A stretch of DNA of 64,000 bases. Origin: DASYKT01 sp035995185 (GTDB taxonomy: Bacteria > Acidobacteriota > Blastocatellia > Pyrinomonadales > Pyrinomonadaceae). Shown piece by piece: positions 59,799 through 64,000 of this stretch (position 1 is its first letter; each line of letters opens with the position of its first letter). Made by a program: the position numbers and the translations under genes. The stretch lies in assembly GCA_035995185.1 (NCBI GenBank), contig DASYKT010000002.1, positions 380,230 to 444,229 of the forward strand, written 5' to 3'. Under the pieces are notes generated by a model, which saw nothing but the letters and a program-made list of their open reading frames with translations, was not told the origin of the DNA and ran no database searches.

Positions 59799-60185
59799 AT
59801 GCGCGAAAGGCAAAAATATTTTTCCGGTACGAAGTGGGAATCGGTCGTGGGTTATTCGCGGGCGATCAAGGTCGGCGAACGCATCTATGTTACAGGCACA
59901 ACCGCGACGGATGAAAGCGGCGCGATCGTTGGGCCGGGCGATGCCTACGCGCAGACGGTGCAGGCGATCCGTAATATAGAAAGGGCTTTGAAAGCCCTGG
60001 ACGCCGGGCTGGAAAATGTGGTCAGAACACGAATGTTCGTCACCGATATTTCGCGCTGGGAAGAATACGGCAAAGCGCACGGCGAATTTTTTAGTGAGGT
60101 TATGCCCTGCGCCACAATGGTTGAGATCGCAAAACTCGTCGACCCCGATATGCTGATCGAGATCGAAGTCGATGCAGAATTTTAA
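59799..60185 (+). CDS. RidA-family enamine/imine deaminase
   Basis: 128 residues, the RidA/YjgF/YER057c fold. VVGYSRAIKVGERIYVTGTT, DAGLENVVRTRMFVTDISRW (active-site Arg in RTRMF) and LVDPDMLIEIEVDAEF are the family's conserved segments. RidA hydrolyses reactive enamines/imines such as 2-aminoacrylate; RutC, a relative in the Rut pyrimidine pathway, handles aminoacrylate. Its place in a pyrimidine-breakdown locus fits such a clean-up role. In one transcript with the upstream genes. Confidence 0.93.
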   Translation: MRERQKYFSGTKWESVVGYSRAIKVGERIYVTGTTATDESGAIVGPGDAYAQTVQAIRNIERALKALDAGLENVVRTRMFVTDISRWEEYGKAHGEFFSEVMPCATMVEIAKLVDPDMLIEIEVDAEF

Positions 60186-60192
60186 GGATTAG

Positions 60193-60252
60193 CCACAGAG
60201 TTCACAGAGAACACAGAGAAAAATTACAGGGATAAAAAGGATGAATAGGATA
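60193..60252. repeat. CCACAGAG / ACAGGGAT repeat, copy 2
   Basis: CCACAGAGTTCACAGAGAAC, ACAGAGAAAAATT, then ACAGGGATAAAAAGGATGAA and TAGGATAAG. Second copy of the word family at 42205-42267. It starts seven bases after the ridA stop. Confidence 0.75.
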
Positions 60253-60270
60253 AGACGGCAGAAACACGAC

Positions 60271-60314
60271 CGTTAGGGAGTGTGTAAAATATCTAAATAA
60301 CACACTCGCTAACG
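60271..60314. repeat. Hairpin CGTTAG...CTAACG before the PreT-like gene
   Basis: CGTTAGGGAGTGTGT (60271-60285) pairs with ACACACTCGCTAACG (60300-60314) except for one mismatch, with a 14-base AT-rich loop. It ends 27 bases before the ATG at 60342. It could be a terminator for the upstream unit or a leader hairpin of the downstream gene. Confidence 0.6.
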
Positions 60315-60341
60315 CCCCTTGTCTCCGCCCGCGAAAACATT

Positions 60342-61706
60342 ATGTCGATAACACATCATTCACCGCTCGATATTTCGCAGATCGAGAAAAACTTTGCGGA
60401 GATCAACCCGGCGCTGACCGAGGCCGAGGCGCTGCACGAAGCAAATCGCTGTCTATATTGTTTTGACGCGCCCTGTATTCATGCCTGCCCCACGCATATC
60501 GACGTGCCGTCTTTTATCAAAAAGATCGCCAGCGGAAATCTGATGGGCTCGGCGCGGGTGATCTTTGACGCCAATCCGATCGGCGCAACCTGCGCGCGCG
60601 TCTGCCCGGTCGAAGCTCTGTGCGAAGGCGCATGTGTGGAAAAGACTCTGATCGATAAACCGATCGAGATCGGACGATTGCAGCGCTACGCTACCGATTA
60701 CGCGATGGAAAAGGGCCGTCAGATCTATGAGAAAGGCGAGCCGAACGGAAAATCCGTCGCCATCATCGGTTCCGGCCCGGCGGGCATTTCCTGCGCATCA
60801 TATCTCTCACGCCTCGGTTATGAAGTAACCGTTTTTGAACGCAAACCGATGGCGGGAGGATTAGATACATACGGCATGGCCGAATACAAAATGCCGCAAA
60901 AAGTTTCGCTCGATGAAGTCGAGCACGTTAAAAAAATGGGTGTGGAATTTAGGACCGACACTGAGATCGGGAAAGAGATCCCGGTCGCGGCTTTGCTGGC
61001 CGATCACGACGCGGTGTTCCTGGCGGTCGGCTTGGGCAGCACAAATCATTTGAACATTCCGGGCGAAAATCTGGACGGCGTGTATGACGCGCTGGCGTTT
61101 ATCGAATACGTGAAAACGCGCGATTGGAAAAATGTACCGCTCGGCAAAACCGTAGCGGTGATCGGCGCGGGCAACACGGCGGTAGATGCCGTGACACAGG
61201 CGAAGCGCTTGGGCGCCGAAAAAGTGATGATGATCTATCGCCGCTCGCAAAAAGATATGCCGGCTTACGATTACGAATATGAGCTGGCGAAAAAAGACGA
61301 GATCAAATTTCATTGGAACACCGTGCCGGTTGAGGTCGTCGGTGAAACTACGGTGACGGCGCTGCGCTGCAGATTAAATTCGTCGGACGAAACAGGCGAA
61401 ACATTCGACATCCCCTGCGAGATGGTGATCAAAGCCACCGGCCAGCAGAAGATGCGCGGTTTTCTGGCGGCGGCGGGCGTGGAAACCGATGAAGGCGGAC
61501 GGGTTAAGGTCGATCCGGAAACGATGCAAACCAGCAACGCGCAGATCTTTGCCGGGGGCGATTGTGTCAACGGCGGGCGCGAAGCGGTCGATGCTTCGCA
61601 GATGGGCAAACTCGCCGCGCAGGGAATTCATCTCAAGCTTACGGGAGAAAAAATTAGCTTCGCGGGAGCAAAGGTTCCCGTGGTGGAAAAATCGCCCGCA
61701 CACTAA
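60342..61706 (+). CDS. preT: NAD(P)-dependent dihydropyrimidine dehydrogenase, PreT-like flavoprotein subunit
   Basis: 454 residues. Iron-sulfur motifs CLYCFDAPCIHACPTHID and CARVCPVEALCEGACV sit in the N-terminal domain. An FAD site follows (VAIIGSGPAGISCASYL, VFERKPMAGGL), then an NAD(P) site (VAVIGAGNTAVDAVTQAKRL) and IFAGGDCVNGGREAVDA. This is the PreT / GltD-like architecture: it passes electrons from NAD(P)H to a PreA subunit that reduces uracil or thymine. No preA lies downstream here; the next gene is unrelated. Alternatively it serves another reductase. Confidence 0.87.
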   Translation: MSITHHSPLDISQIEKNFAEINPALTEAEALHEANRCLYCFDAPCIHACPTHIDVPSFIKKIASGNLMGSARVIFDANPIGATCARVCPVEALCEGACVEKTLIDKPIEIGRLQRYATDYAMEKGRQIYEKGEPNGKSVAIIGSGPAGISCASYLSRLGYEVTVFERKPMAGGLDTYGMAEYKMPQKVSLDEVEHVKKMGVEFRTDTEIGKEIPVAALLADHDAVFLAVGLGSTNHLNIPGENLDGVYDALAFIEYVKTRDWKNVPLGKTVAVIGAGNTAVDAVTQAKRLGAEKVMMIYRRSQKDMPAYDYEYELAKKDEIKFHWNTVPVEVVGETTVTALRCRLNSSDETGETFDIPCEMVIKATGQQKMRGFLAAAGVETDEGGRVKVDPETMQTSNAQIFAGGDCVNGGREAVDASQMGKLAAQGIHLKLTGEKISFAGAKVPVVEKSPAH

Positions 61707-61765
61707 GTAGGTTTAGATCTTGTACCGGAACAGGTTTAAGTGAATTTGCGAATGAGGAAGTGCAA

Positions 61766-62824
61766 ATGAAAAAAGCAACATACCTGATAATGGCGGTGGT
61801 CCTGGTTTGCGGGTTGGTTGGCGCGGCCAGCGGGGAAAAACTCACTCTCGGCGCAAGGTTTCCGATAGAAAATTTGCCCAGTGATAAAAAGCCGGCCGAT
61901 AACACGATCGTCGTTTTCATTCCTTCGCTCACCTCTGACTGTGATTATGCAAGCATGCTCACCCAGTCGTTCTATTATTATTTCGACCAAAAGCTGGCCT
62001 TCGAAGGCTTAAAGAAATCCCCCACGACCAAAATATTCCTGGTCGTAAAAGATAAACCCGACGAAGCTAAAAGCACCTGGAATATCCTGGGCGGGATGAA
62101 TGTCATCTACGACGAAAAAGGGGATTTGTTTTCCTATTTCGAGGTGGGCCAAACGGCGGGAAAAAATGCCGACTCGACCGTCGTTCTGCTCGATTCGAAA
62201 GACGTTATCGCGCATATAGACAGGGCTTATCGCTCGCAGGGCGAACATCTTAAGCCGCTGGAGAATAAGTTAAAGGAACTCAACGGCCTTTATGAAAAGG
62301 TAATTCCGGCCAAAAAAACTTTGAAGGTCGGCGACAAGGCGCCGGATTTTCGCGTGAATGAAAAGGAGATGCTTTCCGATCTGCGCGGCACGGTCGTCCT
62401 GCTTTCTTTTTACCCGGCGGCGTTTAGCGGGAAATTGCCAAAACCCGGCGAGATATACGCGCTGGCAATCAGCCCGCTCTTTGGCGGCGCGCAGGTGGAG
62501 ACCTGCATCGCGCAAATAAAAGCCATCGACCGCGTTCCTAAAAAAACACCGAAAGAGCCGCGGCGGATCATGATCTCGAGCTCGACAGCTTCTATTTTGA
62601 ATAAATGGAAAGCGGTCATCGGAACGTATAACGTCGAGTACGCGAACGACCCGGATTATTCGGTCTCGTCCCAATATTTCAGCTACAACCGCCAAGGTTA
62701 TAATAACCGCGTCTCGGTGATCGTCGATCAAAAAGGCAAGGTCGCCTACATCGATCCGGATTTTAATTTTAACGACGAAGCGGTGCTGAATGAAAAGATG
62801 TATGAACTGGCCAAAAAAGACTAG
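61766..62824 (+). CDS. Exported thioredoxin-fold (AhpC/TSA-like) protein lacking the peroxidatic Cys
   Basis: 352 residues from the ATG at 61766 (GAGGA upstream) with a signal peptide MKKATYLIMAVVLVCGLVGA. Two thioredoxin-like domains seem present: residues ~25-160 (LGARFPIENLPSDKKPADNT) and ~175-350 (KVGDKAPDFRVNEKEMLSDL, then VVLLSFYPAAFSGKLPKPGE). In peroxiredoxins the last segment reads FYPAxFTxxC with the peroxidatic Cys; here that Cys is absent (GKLPKPGE). The second domain ends VIVDQKGKVAYIDPDFN. Probably non-catalytic or differently active. It follows preT by 60 bases. Confidence 0.78.
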   Translation: MKKATYLIMAVVLVCGLVGAASGEKLTLGARFPIENLPSDKKPADNTIVVFIPSLTSDCDYASMLTQSFYYYFDQKLAFEGLKKSPTTKIFLVVKDKPDEAKSTWNILGGMNVIYDEKGDLFSYFEVGQTAGKNADSTVVLLDSKDVIAHIDRAYRSQGEHLKPLENKLKELNGLYEKVIPAKKTLKVGDKAPDFRVNEKEMLSDLRGTVVLLSFYPAAFSGKLPKPGEIYALAISPLFGGAQVETCIAQIKAIDRVPKKTPKEPRRIMISSSTASILNKWKAVIGTYNVEYANDPDYSVSSQYFSYNRQGYNNRVSVIVDQKGKVAYIDPDFNFNDEAVLNEKMYELAKKD

Positions 62825-62900
62825 ATCGAATTTCACCGGAAAAACTGTGCTGCGTGAAGGGTCGATGATCGCGCTGCGCCAAGTTTAATATAGATTACTG

Positions 62901-63827
62901 ATGTTGTATCTCAAAAGTTCTTTTATCATAGTTTTACTAACCGCCTTGCTGACGGCGCAGACACCTGAGTCGAAACTGATCGACTCCAACCAGCTTTTGC
63001 GCGACGATCAGATATTATCGGCAGACGACATGGAAGGACGCGAGATCGGTACCCCGGGCGGCGTTAAAGCGCGCGAATACGTTTTGAAGCGCTTCAAGGA
63101 AGCCGGCTTGGAACCGACAACAACGGGCTTTCTTCAGCCATTTACATACAAAAAATCACAAGGAGCGAATGTCTTCGGCATTATTCGCGGTGCCAGATAT
63201 GCGGATAAATATTTTTCGATCACCGCACATTACGATCATCTCGGTATAAAGAAAGGATCGATCTATAACGGAGCTGACGACAACGCTTCCGGTACCGCAG
63301 CGATCATAGCTTTAGCAACGTATTTTAAAAAGCATCAACCGGATATTTCGCTGATCTTTGTCGCCTTTGATGCAGAGGAGGCCGGTCTTGCCGGAAGCAA
63401 AACATTTATCGCCGAACCGCCGATCAGGCGAGAAAGTATCGTAGCGAATATTAACCTCGATATGGTCGGCCGAAACGATAAGAACGAACTATATGCCTGT
63501 GGAACGTATCACTATCCGTTTTTAAAGTCCTATCTGGAGAAGATCGCCGGGGCTGCAAAGGTGAAATTATTGCTTGGTCACGATCGCCCGGAACAAGGCT
63601 CTGACGACTGGACGCTTCAATCTGATCACGGTTCTTTTCATCGTCAAAATATACCGTTTATATATTTCGGTGTTGAAGACCACAAAGATTATCACAAGCC
63701 GACCGACGATTACGAGAAACTGGACAAAGATTTTTTTGTGCATGGTGCGGAGGCCGTCCTGGAAACTATCAAGCTTCTTGACTCGCACGCCAAAGATATC
63801 AGCGCGCACAGAAAGTTGGAAAAATAA
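62901..63827 (+). CDS. M28 family aminopeptidase, secreted
   Basis: 308 residues with a signal peptide (MLYLKSSFIIVLLTALLTAQ). The two-zinc site is complete: His/Asp in ITAHYDHLG and NGADDNASGTAA, the Glu pair in FDAEEAGLAGSKTF, Asp in NINLDMVGRND and His in DYHKPTDDYEKL. Members are co-catalytic zinc aminopeptidases or carboxypeptidases. Periplasmic or extracellular. A single gene with a strong terminator about 90 bases behind its stop. Confidence 0.93.
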   Translation: MLYLKSSFIIVLLTALLTAQTPESKLIDSNQLLRDDQILSADDMEGREIGTPGGVKAREYVLKRFKEAGLEPTTTGFLQPFTYKKSQGANVFGIIRGARYADKYFSITAHYDHLGIKKGSIYNGADDNASGTAAIIALATYFKKHQPDISLIFVAFDAEEAGLAGSKTFIAEPPIRRESIVANINLDMVGRNDKNELYACGTYHYPFLKSYLEKIAGAAKVKLLLGHDRPEQGSDDWTLQSDHGSFHRQNIPFIYFGVEDHKDYHKPTDDYEKLDKDFFVHGAEAVLETIKLLDSHAKDISAHRKLEK

Positions 63828-63879
63828 ATGTGGCAGATCCGGGTATAAAATGGCTTTGCCTATAAAGCTGAAGAAGGCT

Positions 63880-63903
63880 GCCACGAATAACACGAATAAG
63901 AAT
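63880..63903. repeat. CACGAA-type repeat, single arm
   Basis: GCCACGAATAACACGAATAA, matching one arm of the hairpin at 56381-56445 in part. It lies between the M28 peptidase stop and its terminator. Confidence 0.45.
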
Positions 63904-63918
63904 CCTCAATGTTAATGA

Positions 63919-63950
63919 AAAGAGCTTCGCCAGAACGAAGCTCTTTTTTT
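63919..63950 (+). terminator. Rho-independent terminator after the M28 peptidase
   Basis: Stem AAAGAGCTTCG (63919-63929) with CGAAGCTCTTT (63936-63946), a six-base loop and a seven-T run. The last 50 bases of the window show no gene. Confidence 0.9.
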
Positions 63951-64000
63951 AGTAATGGTGTAAATCCGTATTGCTAATTGCAGCCGGACCTTTCGAATCA

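Overview
The window looks like chromosomal DNA of an Acidobacteriota bacterium, most likely class Blastocatellia (Pyrinomonadaceae-like). The main reasons are two tandem VWFA-related proteins of a type seen mainly in Acidobacteria, a large Oar-like TonB-dependent receptor with an N-terminal carboxypeptidase-regulatory-like domain, a reaction-centre-type dihaem cytochrome c, and many secreted peptidases and esterases in moderate-GC DNA. I see no rRNA, tRNA, phage, transposase or CRISPR. The taxonomic call is inference from gene content.

Layout. 1-5.1 kb (minus strand): a secreted-protein fragment at the edge, a HicB remnant, a TonB-C lipoprotein coupled to a serine hydrolase, and a D-threonine-aldolase-like PLP enzyme coupled to a zinc-ribbon subtilase. 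5.5-8.3 kb: a Gly-rich RRM protein, a VanW-glycosyltransferase fusion and a small membrane protein. 8.6-14.8 kb (minus): two tandem VWFA-related proteins followed by selB. 15.0-23.1 kb (plus): an ArsR-type repressor with a palindromic operator, heading a run of small genes: four AHSA1/SRPBCC proteins, three VOC/PhnB-like proteins, three DoxX-like membrane proteins, an AlkD-like protein, a DUF4440 lipoprotein and DUF2277. 23.5-27.4 kb: a GAF-GAF sigma-54 activator, a DUF4160/DUF2442 pair and a YtxH/DUF948-like envelope pair. 27.6-39.8 kb: acyl-CoA ligase, a second subtilase with a small prodomain-like partner, aldehyde dehydrogenase, hicBA, S9 peptidase, DUF885 metallopeptidase and an erythromycin-esterase-like protein. 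40.9-61.7 kb: a loose catabolic locus for reduced pyrimidines or hydantoins (class III aminotransferase, dihydropyrimidinase, amino-acid racemase, NCS1 transporter, TonB receptor, GTP-cyclohydrolase-II-like protein, beta-ureidopropionase, RidA, PreT-like flavoprotein), interrupted by low-GC orphan genes. 61.8-63.8 kb: a thioredoxin-fold protein without the peroxidatic cysteine and an M28 peptidase.

How the genes fit together. PreT would pass electrons to a PreA subunit that is not visible here. Dihydropyrimidinase and beta-ureidopropionase would then yield beta-alanine, the aminotransferase would make malonic semialdehyde, and RidA would remove reactive imines. The NCS1 permease, and possibly the TonB receptor, would bring in substrate. 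The aldehyde dehydrogenase at 31.5 kb could finish the route, but it lies far away and this is speculative.

Intergenic DNA is rich in short dispersed palindromic repeats; at least four families occur two or three times in this window. The most unusual single site is in a serine hydrolase gene at 43.8-45.2 kb. The gene is split by a -1 frame change exactly at an A-AAA-AAG heptamer, with GGAGGA nine bases upstream and a GC-rich hairpin downstream, the same arrangement as the dnaX programmed frameshift signal. A simple one-base deletion or sequencing error in the A run is the main alternative.
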